Shown here: in pieces, positions 46,001 through 55,200 of the stretch
Numbering within the stretch: the first letter of the stretch is position 1
Layout: each line of letters starts with the position of its first letter
From: Ruegeria sp. ANG-R
GTDB taxonomy: Bacteria; Pseudomonadota; Alphaproteobacteria; Rhodobacterales; Rhodobacteraceae
Direction: 5' to 3'
Length of the DNA: 64,000 nt
Assembly (NCBI RefSeq): GCF_000813985.1
Contig: NZ_JWLJ01000004.1
Coordinates: 186,001-250,000 of the forward strand
Program-made: the position numbers and the translations under genes
The notes under the pieces: generated by a model
What the model was told of the DNA's origin: nothing
Seen by the model: the letters and a program-made list of their open reading frames with translations, nothing else
Databases searched by the model: none

Positions 46001-46791
46001 TGCAGGTGTTCAGCGTTCAGCGTGGCGATGGGCCTATCGTGTTGGGGCAGCCGCATGGCGGCACGTTTGTACCCGACGACATTGCCGCGCGACTGAATGC
46101 GAATGGGCAGGTTCTGGCGGATACGGATTGGCACATCAATCAGCTTTACGATGGGTTGGTGGCCAATGCGACGGTCGTGCAGTCCCATGTCCACCGCTAT
46201 GTCATTGACGCCAACCGAGACCCTGCGGGCGCATCATTGTATCCGGGGCAGAACACCACAACTCTGGTGCCATTGACCGATTTTGACGGTCAGACGATCT
46301 GGGCAGAAGGGCAGGAGCCCTCAACCGATGAGATTGAAGCGCGACGCATCGCCTACCACGCGCCCTACCACAACGCGCTTGAGCAAGAGCTTGAAAGGGT
46401 GCGGGCAAAGCACGGGGTTGCGATCCTGTTTGACTGCCACTCGATCCGCAGCAAGATCCCGTTCCTGTTCGAGGGCACCCTGCCGGAAATGAACATCGGC
46501 ACCGATGGCGGCGTGACCTGCGCTCTCGGCATTGAGGCCGCGGCCTACGAATTCTCTCATTCCTCCCCATACAGTACCGTCTTGAACGGGCGATTCCGAG
46601 GGGGCTGGACGACCCGTCACTATGGCCGCCCGAATGAAGGCCAGCACGCGATCCAGATGGAGCTGGCACAATCTACCTATCTGTCCACCGAAACCCCTCC
46701 GTGGGCATTTGACGAGAAGAAAGCCACCCGTCTGCGTCGCTGGCTGGTGGATATCCTCGACGCCATCCAAGACACTGCATTGGAGCTTTGA
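45997..46791 (+). CDS. hutG: N-formylglutamate deformylase
   Basis: This 264-residue protein is the N-formylglutamate amidohydrolase (FGase) type, with [46 protein letters not shown] and [16 protein letters not shown]. It completes the HutF branch by giving glutamate and formate. The match between this HutG and HutF shows that the organism uses the five-enzyme histidine route rather than formamide release. Confidence 0.95.
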   Translation: MMQVFSVQRGDGPIVLGQPHGGTFVPDDIAARLNANGQVLADTDWHINQLYDGLVANATVVQSHVHRYVIDANRDPAGASLYPGQNTTTLVPLTDFDGQTIWAEGQEPSTDEIEARRIAYHAPYHNALEQELERVRAKHGVAILFDCHSIRSKIPFLFEGTLPEMNIGTDGGVTCALGIEAAAYEFSHSSPYSTVLNGRFRGGWTTRHYGRPNEGQHAIQMELAQSTYLSTETPPWAFDEKKATRLRRWLVDILDAIQDTALEL

Positions 46792-46792
46792 C

Positions 46793-48475
46793 ATGACCGA
46801 TCCTCGCAAGAATACCCGCGATATCTATCCGCCCACCGGCCCCGAACTGAACGCAAAAAGCTGGGTGACCGAAGCGCCATTGCGGATGATGATGAATAAC
46901 CTGCATCCGGACGTGGCCGAAAACCCGCATGAGCTGGTGGTTTATGGAGGCATCGGTAGGGCGGCGCGGACATGGAACGATTTCGACCGGATCGTCGCAG
47001 GGCTGAAGGATCTCGAAGAAGACGAAACCCTGATCGTGCAGTCGGGCAAACCAGTGGCGATCATCCGTACTCATAAAGATGCACCGCGCGTTCTGATCGC
47101 CAACTCAAACATCGTGCCGCATTGGGCCAATTGGGATCACTTCAACGAGCTCGATAAGAAGGGCCTGATGATGTACGGCCAGATGACGGCTGGGTCGTGG
47201 ATCTATATCGGTACGCAGGGCATCGTTCAGGGCACCTATGAGACCTTTGCCGAGGCAGGTCGTCAGCACTATGGCGGTGACCTGACCGGCAAGTGGATTC
47301 TGACCGGTGGTCTTGGCGGCATGGGTGGCGCGCAGCCTTTAGCGGCCGTATTTGCCGGGGCCTCTTGTCTGGCGGTTGAGTGTAATCCGGACAGCATCGA
47401 TTTCCGCCTGCGCACCAAGTACCTCGACGAAAAAGCCGAAACGCTGGACGAAGCGCTTGAGATGATCGACCGCTGGACCAAGGCGGGCGAGGCGAAGTCC
47501 GTGGGACTATTGGGTAACGCGGCCGAGGTGTTCCCCGAGATTTACGCGCGGATGCAGGCCGGTGGAATGCGCCCCGATATCGTTACCGATCAGACCAGCG
47601 CCCATGACCCGATCAATGGATACCTGCCCATCGGCTGGAGCATGGCTCAGTGGAAAGATAAGCGCGAAACTGATCCTAAATCGGTTGAAAAAGCCGCCCG
47701 TGCCTCGATGAAACAGCATGTCGCTGCGATGGTCGACTTCTGGAATGCGGGCGTTCCGACGCTGGATTACGGCAACAACATCCGACAGGTGGCTCAAGAC
47801 GAAGGTCTTGAGAACGCCTTTGCGTTCCCCGGCTTTGTCCCGGCTTATATCCGCCCGCTGTTCTGCAAGGGCATCGGCCCGTTCCGCTGGTGCGCCCTGT
47901 CTGGTGATCCCGAGGATATCTACAAAACCGACGCCAAGATGAAGGAGTTGTTCCCCGAGAACGAACACCTGCATCGCTGGCTGGACATGGCGCAAGAACG
48001 CATCGCGTTTCAGGGTCTTCCGGCACGTATTTGCTGGATCGGCCTCGGCGATCGCCATCGCGCCGGGTTGGCGTTCAATGAAATGGTGGCCAATGGCGAG
48101 TTGAAAGCGCCGGTTGTTATTGGGCGCGACCATCTGGACTCGGGCTCGGTCGCCAGCCCGAACCGTGAGACCGAGGCGATGCTGGACGGCTCGGATGCGG
48201 TATCGGACTGGCCGCTGCTGAACGCGCTGATCAACACAGCCAGCGGTGCAACCTGGGTCTCGTTGCATCATGGCGGCGGCGTGGGTATGGGCTTTAGCCA
48301 ACACGCGGGCGTCGTGATTTGCGCAGATGGCACCGACGATGCCGCACGGCGTCTGGAGCGCGTTCTGTGGAACGACCCTGCCTCTGGCGTATGGCGTCAC
48401 GCGGATGCGGGGTACGAGATCGCTAAGGACTGTGCCCGCGAACATGGGCTACGGCTGCCCGGTATATTGGGCTAG
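46793..48475 (+). CDS. hutU: Urocanate hydratase
   Basis: This 560-residue NAD-dependent enzyme converts urocanate to imidazolone propionate. It begins [22 protein letters not shown] and has [32 protein letters not shown], a central NAD site, [14 protein letters not shown], and a C-terminal [17 protein letters not shown]. The ATG at 46793 starts one base after the hutG stop; longer upstream frames overlap hutG and are rejected. Confidence 0.98.
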   Translation: MTDPRKNTRDIYPPTGPELNAKSWVTEAPLRMMMNNLHPDVAENPHELVVYGGIGRAARTWNDFDRIVAGLKDLEEDETLIVQSGKPVAIIRTHKDAPRVLIANSNIVPHWANWDHFNELDKKGLMMYGQMTAGSWIYIGTQGIVQGTYETFAEAGRQHYGGDLTGKWILTGGLGGMGGAQPLAAVFAGASCLAVECNPDSIDFRLRTKYLDEKAETLDEALEMIDRWTKAGEAKSVGLLGNAAEVFPEIYARMQAGGMRPDIVTDQTSAHDPINGYLPIGWSMAQWKDKRETDPKSVEKAARASMKQHVAAMVDFWNAGVPTLDYGNNIRQVAQDEGLENAFAFPGFVPAYIRPLFCKGIGPFRWCALSGDPEDIYKTDAKMKELFPENEHLHRWLDMAQERIAFQGLPARICWIGLGDRHRAGLAFNEMVANGELKAPVVIGRDHLDSGSVASPNRETEAMLDGSDAVSDWPLLNALINTASGATWVSLHHGGGVGMGFSQHAGVVICADGTDDAARRLERVLWNDPASGVWRHADAGYEIAKDCAREHGLRLPGILG

Positions 48476-48543
48476 ATCAAACTGCCTCTGGCGAAAATGC
48501 TGCGCCTGCGATATCTCGCGGGTGCGCAATTCGGAGGCCTGAC

Positions 48544-49422
48544 ATGTACGTAGCCACTCTGCTGACCAACCCGGCGACCCCTTTGCTGGAGGCAACGCTG
48601 GTCGAGTCGCTGCGGAATGCATGGGGTGGGGGTGATGCGCAATGGCTCAGCCCGGATGAGGCGGCCGAATTTTCGCTGACCGATATTCCAGATAATCAAT
48701 GGGATGTCTGGGCAGACCTGCAGAACATGGGCGTTGATCTTGTCGTACAAGCCGCCGACGGGCGGCGCAAGAAGATGCTGCTGGCCGATATGGACAGCAC
48801 CATGATCCAACAGGAATGCATCGACGAATTGGCCGATGAGGCCGGTGTGGGCGATCGGGTCAAGGACATCACTGCCCGGGCGATGAATGGCGAGCTGGAT
48901 TTCGAAGCTGCGCTGACCGAGCGCGTTGGCCTGTTGCAGGGATTGGATACTGCCGTCATCGACAACGTATTGGATGAGCGCATCACGCTCATGCCCGGTG
49001 GCAAAGCGCTTGTAGCGACGATGCGGGCAAATGATGGCTATGCTGCGCTCGTATCCGGCGGGTTCACCGCGTTTACGGCGCGCGTCGCTGAACTGCTGGG
49101 GTTCGATGAGAACCGTGCCAACACTTTGCTGTCAGAAAACGGAAAACTCACTGGTGAGGTCGGTCGTCCGATCCTAGGGCGTCAGGCCAAAATCGAGGCA
49201 CTGGAACAGATCACCGACCGACTGGGTCTTGCCGAGGCTGATGTAATCGCCGTTGGTGATGGGGCCAATGATCTGGGAATGCTGGGACGGGCCGGAACCG
49301 GTGTTGCCCTGCACGCCAAACCCTCGGTCGCGGCTGAGTGTGATGTGCGTGTCAATCACGGTGATCTGACGGCATTGCTGTATCTGCAAGGATATAGCAG
49401 GTCCGAGTTTCGGGGCCTCTAA
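48544..49422 (+). CDS. serB: Phosphoserine phosphatase
   Basis: This 292-residue HAD phosphatase has the nucleophile motif DMDST (Asp82, Asp84) in LLADMDSTMIQQECIDELAD, motif II VSGGFTAFT, the Lys of GRQAKIEAL and motif III VGDGANDLGMLGRAG. An N-terminal domain of about 75 residues precedes it, as in other proteobacterial SerB proteins. It finishes the serine route begun by SerA and SerC at 36-38 kb. A GGAGG ribosome site precedes the ATG. Confidence 0.96.
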   Translation: MYVATLLTNPATPLLEATLVESLRNAWGGGDAQWLSPDEAAEFSLTDIPDNQWDVWADLQNMGVDLVVQAADGRRKKMLLADMDSTMIQQECIDELADEAGVGDRVKDITARAMNGELDFEAALTERVGLLQGLDTAVIDNVLDERITLMPGGKALVATMRANDGYAALVSGGFTAFTARVAELLGFDENRANTLLSENGKLTGEVGRPILGRQAKIEALEQITDRLGLAEADVIAVGDGANDLGMLGRAGTGVALHAKPSVAAECDVRVNHGDLTALLYLQGYSRSEFRGL

Positions 49423-49446
49423 AGAGCTTCCATAAATTTAACTTGT

Positions 49447-49791
49447 ATGTTAAATAATGTCATGAACACGCTTCTGACCACGTTTTCCGCTTTGTCTGAC
49501 GCCACCCGGTTCTCGATTGTCGAGCAGTTGATGGCAGAGGGCGAATTGCCCGTCCGTGACCTGATCGAAGGCAAGGGCATGTCAGGGGCCGCGATCTCGC
49601 GCCACCTGAAAGTTTTGCGTGAGGCCGGGTTGGTGCAACAGCGGGTGCGGGGCACGCAACGGATGTATTCGGTGCAGCCCGAGGGGCTGCGCGCGATTGC
49701 CGAATGGACGATTTCGAAACGACAATTCTGGGAAGGCAGCCTCGACCGTTTGGGCGAACTTATCGAAGGGGAAAACTCATGGCCGACCTGA
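49447..49791 (+). CDS. ArsR-family winged-helix regulator
   Basis: This 114-residue protein has the ArsR fold: FSALSDATRFSIVEQLMAEGELPVRDL, then MSGAAISRHLKVLREAGLVQQRVRG as recognition helix and wing. No cysteine metal site is seen. It overlaps the next gene by 13 bases. ArsR-AHSA1 pairs are common; the regulator is often autoregulated. Two ATG codons close together (49447 and 49462) could both serve as start. Confidence 0.88.
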   Translation: MLNNVMNTLLTTFSALSDATRFSIVEQLMAEGELPVRDLIEGKGMSGAAISRHLKVLREAGLVQQRVRGTQRMYSVQPEGLRAIAEWTISKRQFWEGSLDRLGELIEGENSWPT

Positions 49792-50207
49792 GACTGGAAC
49801 GAGATTTTCCCGTCAGTCCTGAGGTTTTGTTCGCTTGGGTCAGTGACGGTGCAAAGCTGCTGCAGTGGTGGGGGCCTGAGGGTCTGCATGTGCCGGAACA
49901 TGACCTCGATTTCTCGCGCATCGGTCCGTGGTATTCGGTGATGCAGAATGGCGAGGGTCAGCAGTTCAAGGTCTCGGGCCATGTCACCCATATCGACCCG
50001 CCAAAATCGGTTGGGTTCACCTGGGGCTGGCATGACGATCAGGATCAGCGCGGGCCTGAAAGTCACGTGACCTTTTTGGTCACCGCGACCGACAGCGGAT
50101 CGAGGTTAGTGGTCGATCATCGTGAGCTTGCCGATGCCGACGCGGCCACGAACCATAACGAAGGATGGACGTCTTCGCTGCGCAAGCTCGAAGCGCTGTG
50201 CAAATAG
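49779..50207 (+). CDS. SRPBCC (AHSA1-like) domain protein
   Basis: This 142-residue protein has the AHSA1/START-like plan: RLERDFPVSPEVLFAWVSDGAKLLQWWGPEG, a GxWYSVM strand, HVTHIDPPKSVGFTW, and a C-terminal helix (HNEGWTSSLRKLEAL). Such domains bind hydrophobic small molecules. Its ligand is unknown. It is translationally coupled to the arsR gene and followed by a YCII gene after 22 bases. Confidence 0.88.
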   Translation: MADLRLERDFPVSPEVLFAWVSDGAKLLQWWGPEGLHVPEHDLDFSRIGPWYSVMQNGEGQQFKVSGHVTHIDPPKSVGFTWGWHDDQDQRGPESHVTFLVTATDSGSRLVVDHRELADADAATNHNEGWTSSLRKLEALCK

Positions 50208-50229
50208 GGTCTCATCAGGGAGGAGCGAT

Positions 50230-50550
50230 ATGCCCCAGTATTTGTTTGTCTATCACGGGGGTCACACCCCAACCGATCCCGCCGAGGTCGAAGCGACCAT
50301 GGCCGCCTGGGGCGCATGGTTTCAGGGTCTGGGAGAGGCTTTGGAGATTCCGGGTAATCCGGTTGGCCAGTCCTATACAGTCAGCAGCGGCGGGGTTGCC
50401 GATGACGGAGGAGCCAACCCGGCATCAGGTTTCACAGTCATCAAGGCTGATAACATCGAGGCAGCAACTGCGATGGCCAAGGGCTGCCCGATGGTTGTGA
50501 ACGGTTCGGGCTCGGTCGAGGTCGCCGAGGTGCACGAAATCGAGATGTAA
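50230..50550 (+). CDS. YCII-related domain protein
   Basis: This 106-residue protein starts MPQYLFVYHGG and has GAWFQGLGEALEIPGNPVG and the closing strand of ferredoxin-like YCII/DGPF domains (GFTVIKADNIEAATAMAKGCPMV). Family functions are mostly unknown; relatives sit near sigma-70 ECF and AHSA1 genes. A GGGAGGAG ribosome site is present. It converges with the asparaginase gene with only three bases between. Confidence 0.85.
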   Translation: MPQYLFVYHGGHTPTDPAEVEATMAAWGAWFQGLGEALEIPGNPVGQSYTVSSGGVADDGGANPASGFTVIKADNIEAATAMAKGCPMVVNGSGSVEVAEVHEIEM

Positions 50551-50553
50551 GCC

Positions 50554-51558
50554 TTAGCCGGGGAAGCTCGGCGCCGGTTTGATCACGCCGCATTCCAGCC
50601 CGCGACGGCTGTATTGGATAGCGTTCATGAATTTGCGGGTGGCCGGGTGGTCGGCCTCCAGCACACCCAGGCTCACCAGAATGGCCGCGATGGCGCATTC
50701 GCTGGCCCGCGTGGTGCCATCGGTGATTTTCAGCGCCACGCCCATGCGCTTTTCAGGGATGATGGCGACGAACACGGCCTCGGCCCCCGTCTTGATTGCC
50801 ACACGCCCATTCATCGCACGCATCAGCTCGGTGCAGGCGCGGGTTTCACCTGCGACAAGTTCCGGGTGTTTCGTCATCGCGGCCGTAAGCTGGACCGCCG
50901 CATCACTGGCACGGTCCGACCGGTCCGCGGCTGACGCAAACCACGCCATTGACCGCGCCAGCCCCACCAGCGACGTCGCAAAGTTCGGAGCTGAGCAGCC
51001 ATCGATTCCATAGGTTGGGCTGGTCTCGCCCGTGGTTTCTTCGATGGCAGATAGGCAGGCCTGCTGAACCGGATGATCGATCTCCAGATACTCGGGTCCC
51101 GCACCCATATGCTGCGCAACGGTCAGAAAGCCGCAATGCTTGCCTGAGCAGTTGTTGTGAATCTGGCAGGGCGTATCATCTGCCAGAATCAACCCGTCGC
51201 GCGCCGCCATGTCGGCAGGTTCCTGCGGGCCGCAACGCAGGTCGGGCTCGGACAGACCAAGATGATCGAGCCATGCGGACACGCGGTCCGTATGGATATG
51301 TGCCCCGTTATGTGAGGCGCAGGCCAGGGCCAGATGCTCGCTGTTCAAACCGTATTTCGCGGCCGCACCCGAGGTGATCAAAGGCAGGGCCTGAATCATC
51401 TTGGCCGAGGATCGGGGATAGATCACCGCGTGCGGATCACCCCAGCTGCGTACGATCTGGCCGCTGTCGTCACAGATCACCGCGTGGCCCAGATGCAGGC
51501 TTTCCAACAACGACCCGCGCCAGAGTTCTGTCATTGCTACGGCCTGCGTCATGTTCAT
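50554..51558 (-). CDS. Asparaginase (ReAII/AnsA-II type, PF06089 family)
   Basis: This 334-residue protein belongs to the Rhizobium etli-type thermolabile asparaginase family, not related to the classical bacterial asparaginases. Landmarks are YPRSSAKMIQALPLI with the catalytic Ser-Lys pair, ALACASHNGAHIHTDRV, QIHNNCSGKHCGFL with conserved Cys, and YGIDGCSAPNFATSL. It hydrolyses asparagine to aspartate. Three possible starts are close together; 51558 is chosen, 51576 and 51552 remain open. Confidence 0.85.
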   Translation of the reverse strand: MNMTQAVAMTELWRGSLLESLHLGHAVICDDSGQIVRSWGDPHAVIYPRSSAKMIQALPLITSGAAAKYGLNSEHLALACASHNGAHIHTDRVSAWLDHLGLSEPDLRCGPQEPADMAARDGLILADDTPCQIHNNCSGKHCGFLTVAQHMGAGPEYLEIDHPVQQACLSAIEETTGETSPTYGIDGCSAPNFATSLVGLARSMAWFASAADRSDRASDAAVQLTAAMTKHPELVAGETRACTELMRAMNGRVAIKTGAEAVFVAIIPEKRMGVALKITDGTTRASECAIAAILVSLGVLEADHPATRKFMNAIQYSRRGLECGVIKPAPSFPG

Positions 51559-51731
51559 CCCCTGCGTTATGCGCAAAAATCTGCCAATCGCCCTTTCGCC
51601 TGTGGCGAAACCTGCGTTAGTGTGTGTATGTCGACAATCATCGGAATACGCAACTTAACAGACGAACCGGCAGAGTTCGCACGCATCTCCGATGGGTATG
51701 AGGTATTAGGTCGGGCTAGGAGGCTGGACAG

Positions 51732-52265
51732 ATGGGATCAAAGCTCGTCCGCGTGATTGCGGGCCTGTGTGTGGCAGGAATGGCGACAACGGCGATCGCT
51801 CAGCAGGCGACCAGCACCAATCGGGTCGCGGCAAAGACAGATTGGAGTGTTTTTGTCGAGGAAGACCCTACTGAATGTTGGAGCGTTTCGGCGCCCAAAG
51901 AAACAGTGAATACGCGCGGCGGCAGGGTTGTGTCGGTGCGGCGCAGCGACATTTTGTTGTTCGTATTCTACCGCCCCAACGCCGAGGTCAAAGGACAGGT
52001 GACATTTACCGGGGGGTATCCGTTTGCCTCTGGGTCGACCGTCAATCTGGTTGTCGATGGCAGCGAGTTTGAACTGTTCACCGATGGCGAGTGGGCATGG
52101 CCCGCGACAGCTTCGGACGATGCCAAGATCGTCACTGCCATGAAACGCGGCAGTGAGGCGGTTCTGACCGCTCGTTCGGAACGTGGCACGCAGACTAAAG
52201 ACACGTTCTCGTTGCTTGGCTTTACGGCGGCTATCGAAGACGCCGAGAAGCGCTGCACGAACTAG
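51732..52265 (+). CDS. Invasion-associated locus B (IalB)-family protein
   Basis: This 177-residue secreted protein has a signal peptide (SKLVRVIAGLCVAGMATTAIAQQ) and an IalB-like domain with WSVFVEEDPTECWSVS, FVFYRPNAEVKGQVTFTGGYPF, an FTDGEWAWP strand and a C-terminal Cys that may pair with the Cys of the ECWS motif. The name comes from Bartonella; in Roseobacters the family is common and not linked to invasion. The location is periplasmic. A terminator follows. Confidence 0.82.
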   Translation: MGSKLVRVIAGLCVAGMATTAIAQQATSTNRVAAKTDWSVFVEEDPTECWSVSAPKETVNTRGGRVVSVRRSDILLFVFYRPNAEVKGQVTFTGGYPFASGSTVNLVVDGSEFELFTDGEWAWPATASDDAKIVTAMKRGSEAVLTARSERGTQTKDTFSLLGFTAAIEDAEKRCTN

Positions 52266-52287
52266 GCCATAGACTCATCGGACCTCG

Positions 52288-52311
52288 AAGCCCTGCCATT
52301 CGGCGGGGTTT
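52288..52311 (+). terminator. Rho-independent terminator after the IalB-type gene
   Basis: AAGCCCTGCC and GGCGGGGTTT pair over 10 bp with G-U pairs around ATTC, followed by CTTTGTTTG. Confidence 0.8.
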
Positions 52312-52437
52312 CTTTGTTTGGGATGGCCCTTGTTTTTCGGGAGTTTACGCAACGTCGAGACGAAATTTTGATCCGCATCAAGGTCAATCCCTCTGATTTC
52401 TGAACTAATCGGTTCAGAACCAATCGAGGAGATGACG

Positions 52438-52608
52438 ATGAACATGAACAAATACCTGGCCGTGTTGTTGGTAGCGTCTGCGGCGATCCTGGCAGGTTGC
52501 GAGAAAGGATCGGAGACCTACCCAATTTCCGGCGAGCAATGCGGGCCGGAAGATCCGGTGAAAACTCTGGATGCCGAGGATTGCTATATTCCGCCCGCCG
52601 TGAACTGA
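52438..52608 (+). CDS. Small predicted lipoprotein
   Basis: This 56-residue protein has a type II signal peptide (MNMNKYLAVLLVASAAILAG) ending with lipobox L-A-G-C, the Cys at residue 21. The mature part of about 36 residues has two more cysteines (EQCGPEDP and AEDCYIP) that could pair. I do not recognise a family. The ATG at 52438 is six bases after GAGGAG; the ATG at 52432 abuts that site and is less likely. A 10-bp hairpin follows the stop. Confidence 0.75.
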   Translation: MNMNKYLAVLLVASAAILAGCEKGSETYPISGEQCGPEDPVKTLDAEDCYIPPAVN

Positions 52609-52614
52609 CTTGAT

Positions 52615-52644
52615 GGGCCGCCAGGGAATATGCTCTGGCGGCCC
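52615..52644 (+). terminator. Hairpin after the small lipoprotein gene
   Basis: GGGCCGCCAG and CTGGCGGCCC are perfect 10-bp arms around a ten-base loop, six bases after the stop, followed by GTCTTG. Confidence 0.65.
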
Positions 52645-52707
52645 GTCTTGAATCGGCGCGCAATCTGATCTGTGATAGACAGAGGTTTCTGTCTGGAGGA
52701 TTGATTG

Positions 52708-53085
52708 ATGCGATGGGTCTTGGTGTCTATGTTGTTTCCACTTGCTGCGGTGGCGGACCCGACGATGGAGTGTATTGACGCCGGATCGCAGGTGGAAATC
52801 GGGTCCTGCGTGTCGAACATGGAAACACGCGTAAACGCGGCGATTGAGTCCAGCTATTCTTTGGCGCTCGGGGCTGCGCAGGAACTGGACGAAGTGACCG
52901 GGCGCGTCGTGGCCGTGCCCGCACTGGAGGCCGCGCAGACGGCTTGGCAGACCTATCGTGATGCGCAGTGTGAGGCAGTGGGCGCTTCGTTCGGTGGCGG
53001 ATCAGGCACTGGCATCGCAATCACGGCCTGCCGGGTTGATCTTGGTCGGGCTCGTGTCGACGCGCTGTTGCGTTACGCGAATTGA
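52708..53085 (+). CDS. LprI-like (DUF1311) secreted protein
   Basis: This 125-residue protein has a signal peptide (MRWVLVSMLFPLAAVADP) and an LprI N-terminal-type domain with four or more cysteines: MECIDAGSQVEIGSCVSN, WQTYRDAQCEAVG and ITACRVDLGRARVDAL. The W-x3-R-D-x2-C pattern is typical. Mycobacterial LprI inhibits lysozyme; a comparable function here is unproved. GGAGGATTGATTG precedes the ATG at 52708. Confidence 0.8.
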   Translation: MRWVLVSMLFPLAAVADPTMECIDAGSQVEIGSCVSNMETRVNAAIESSYSLALGAAQELDEVTGRVVAVPALEAAQTAWQTYRDAQCEAVGASFGGGSGTGIAITACRVDLGRARVDALLRYAN

Positions 53086-53162
53086 AACACGATTTCTTTT
53101 GATCTTTGCGCGCGTTCCTATATAGAGGCGCATCCCAAGCCAGAATCCACCGAGATAGACAC

Positions 53163-54350
53163 ATGTCGCCCAAAGCGCCGATCACTCAAGATGTCATGAC
53201 CATCCCCCGCAAATTGCCGGAGGGGAAGGTGAACCTTGTTGGCCTCACCCGTGATCAATTGCGCGATGTGCTGATTGAGCATGGTACACCGGAAAAGCAG
53301 GCCAAAATGCGCACCGGGCAGATCTGGCAATGGATTTATCAGTGGGGCGTGCGTGATTTCGCCGAGATGACCAATCTGGCGAAAGCGTACCGGGCGCAGC
53401 TGGCCGAACATTTCGTAATCGAAATCCCCGAGGTGGTGATGCGACAGGTATCTGAGGATGGGACACGCAAATACCTGTGTCGCATCGCGGGTGGGCATGA
53501 AGTTGAGGTTGTCTATATCCCCGAAGAGGATCGGGGCACTCTATGTATTTCTTCGCAAGTTGGCTGCACGCTGACCTGCTCGTTCTGTCACACGGGTACG
53601 CAGAAGCTGGTGCGGAATCTGACGGCGGCCGAGATCGTCGGGCAGGTGATGATGGCACGCGATGATCTGGATGAATGGCCAACTCCTGGCGCGCCCAAGG
53701 ATGAAACGCGGCTGTTGTCGAACATCGTTCTGATGGGCATGGGGGAGCCGCTTTACAATTTCGAAAACGTCCGCGACGCGATGAAGATCGCCATGGACCC
53801 GGAAGGGATCTCTCTGTCCCGCCGTCGGATCACCTTGTCAACTTCAGGCGTGGTGCCCGAGATTGCGCGTACGGCTGAGGAAATCGGCTGCCTATTGGCG
53901 ATCTCATTCCATGCGACCACGGATGAAACCCGCGATGTTCTGGTTCCGATCAACAAGCGCTGGAATATCGAGGAATTGCTGCAGGCGCTGGCCAGCTACC
54001 CCAATGCGTCGAACTCAGAGCGTATTACGTTCGAATACGTGATGCTGGATGGTGTGAACGACAGCGATGAAGATGCGCACCGCCTGATCGACCATATCAA
54101 ACGCCACAACATTCCGGCAAAGATCAACCTGATCCCCTTCAACGAATGGCCGGGCGCACCGTATAAGCGCAGCTCGAACAACCGTATTCGGGCCTTTGCA
54201 AATATCGTTTATCAGGCGGGCTATGCGTCGCCCATCCGCAAGACACGGGGTGAGGACATCATGGCCGCCTGCGGTCAGTTGAAATCCGCCACCGAGCGCG
54301 CCCGGAAATCGCGCAGGCAGATTGAGGCTGAGGCTGGGTTAAACCGCTGA
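53163..54350 (+). CDS. rlmN: 23S rRNA (adenine2503-C2)/tRNA methyltransferase RlmN
   Basis: This 395-residue radical SAM methyltransferase has the cluster cysteines Cys135, Cys139 and Cys142 ([17 protein letters not shown]), [31 protein letters not shown], and the C-terminal methyl-carrying Cys in [20 protein letters not shown] context ([15 protein letters not shown]). It methylates A2503 of 23S rRNA and A37 of some tRNAs. The ATG at 53163 is chosen for family length; the frame is open further upstream. Confidence 0.96.
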   Translation: MSPKAPITQDVMTIPRKLPEGKVNLVGLTRDQLRDVLIEHGTPEKQAKMRTGQIWQWIYQWGVRDFAEMTNLAKAYRAQLAEHFVIEIPEVVMRQVSEDGTRKYLCRIAGGHEVEVVYIPEEDRGTLCISSQVGCTLTCSFCHTGTQKLVRNLTAAEIVGQVMMARDDLDEWPTPGAPKDETRLLSNIVLMGMGEPLYNFENVRDAMKIAMDPEGISLSRRRITLSTSGVVPEIARTAEEIGCLLAISFHATTDETRDVLVPINKRWNIEELLQALASYPNASNSERITFEYVMLDGVNDSDEDAHRLIDHIKRHNIPAKINLIPFNEWPGAPYKRSSNNRIRAFANIVYQAGYASPIRKTRGEDIMAACGQLKSATERARKSRRQIEAEAGLNR

Positions 54351-54573
54351 ACGGGGTGCCAACGCGCGCCTCAAACTTAATGTTTTTGCTGCTGCCTCTA
54401 CATGCATAATTTGATATATTTGATTTGGAGCGGGCCCGATTGGGGGGTCTCACCTTCGTGCACAAGGCGGTGAGGTAATCGGGACTGTTCTGGCAAGATT
54501 TTACAAGGTCGCTATCATTTATTGTTCTGAAAGCGATAAAAAGGCGAACTGAGTATTCAGGTAGGCCAATATT

Positions 54574-55197
54574 ATGTTTGAAACACACAGTCACTGGAAT
54601 GGAATTTTAGCGGTATTGGCCATTTGCGCTGTCAGCGTGCCCGAGGGGGTTGCGCAGGCAAGCGATCAGGATGCGCATTTAGCTATAGAAAACCCCGCCG
54701 AGCTGACCAAGGACGAAGCGCAGCAGCACTACCGATCATTGATACGGCGCATGTCACGGGGTTATGCCGCTGCGCAGCTGGATTTGATCCGCAACTATCA
54801 GAACTGGCCGCTGTTCAACGACGCTCCTTACATCTCCGCCACGCACGGGCAGCGATATGTAAACAGCTACGCCAACCGTATGGCCCACAATTACGGCACG
54901 TTGCAGGAAGGCGATGTGCTGCCTGCAGGTTCGGTGCTGGCCAAGGACAGCATGACGGTTACTGACGAGGGCAACGTGCATCCCGGCGCCATGTTCGTGA
55001 TGGAGAAACTGCCCGCAGGTACCAATCCCGAGACTGCCGATTGGCGCTATATCATGGTGATGCCGGACGGATCGCTGTTTGGCGACACGATGGGGTTTCG
55101 CGCGGCGGCCGTCGACTATTGCCATGTCTGCCACGAAGCCGTCGCAGACCGGGATTACACCTTCTACGTGCCCGAAGAGTATCGGGTCGCCGAGTAG
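54574..55197 (+). CDS. Cytochrome P460-like c-type heme protein
   Basis: This 207-residue secreted protein has a signal peptide (residues 1 to about 28, ending GVAQAS), a middle domain typical of the cytochrome P460 fold (AHNYGTLQEGDVLPAGSVLAKDSM, GNVHPGAMFVMEK, YIMVMPDGSLFGDT), and a C-terminal heme c motif, CHVCH, in AVDYCHVCHEAVADRDYTF. Nitrosomonas P460 oxidises hydroxylamine, but many relatives are of unknown role. No nitrogen-oxide genes are nearby. Confidence 0.82.
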   Translation: MFETHSHWNGILAVLAICAVSVPEGVAQASDQDAHLAIENPAELTKDEAQQHYRSLIRRMSRGYAAAQLDLIRNYQNWPLFNDAPYISATHGQRYVNSYANRMAHNYGTLQEGDVLPAGSVLAKDSMTVTDEGNVHPGAMFVMEKLPAGTNPETADWRYIMVMPDGSLFGDTMGFRAAAVDYCHVCHEAVADRDYTFYVPEEYRVAE

Positions 55198-55200
55198 GCC

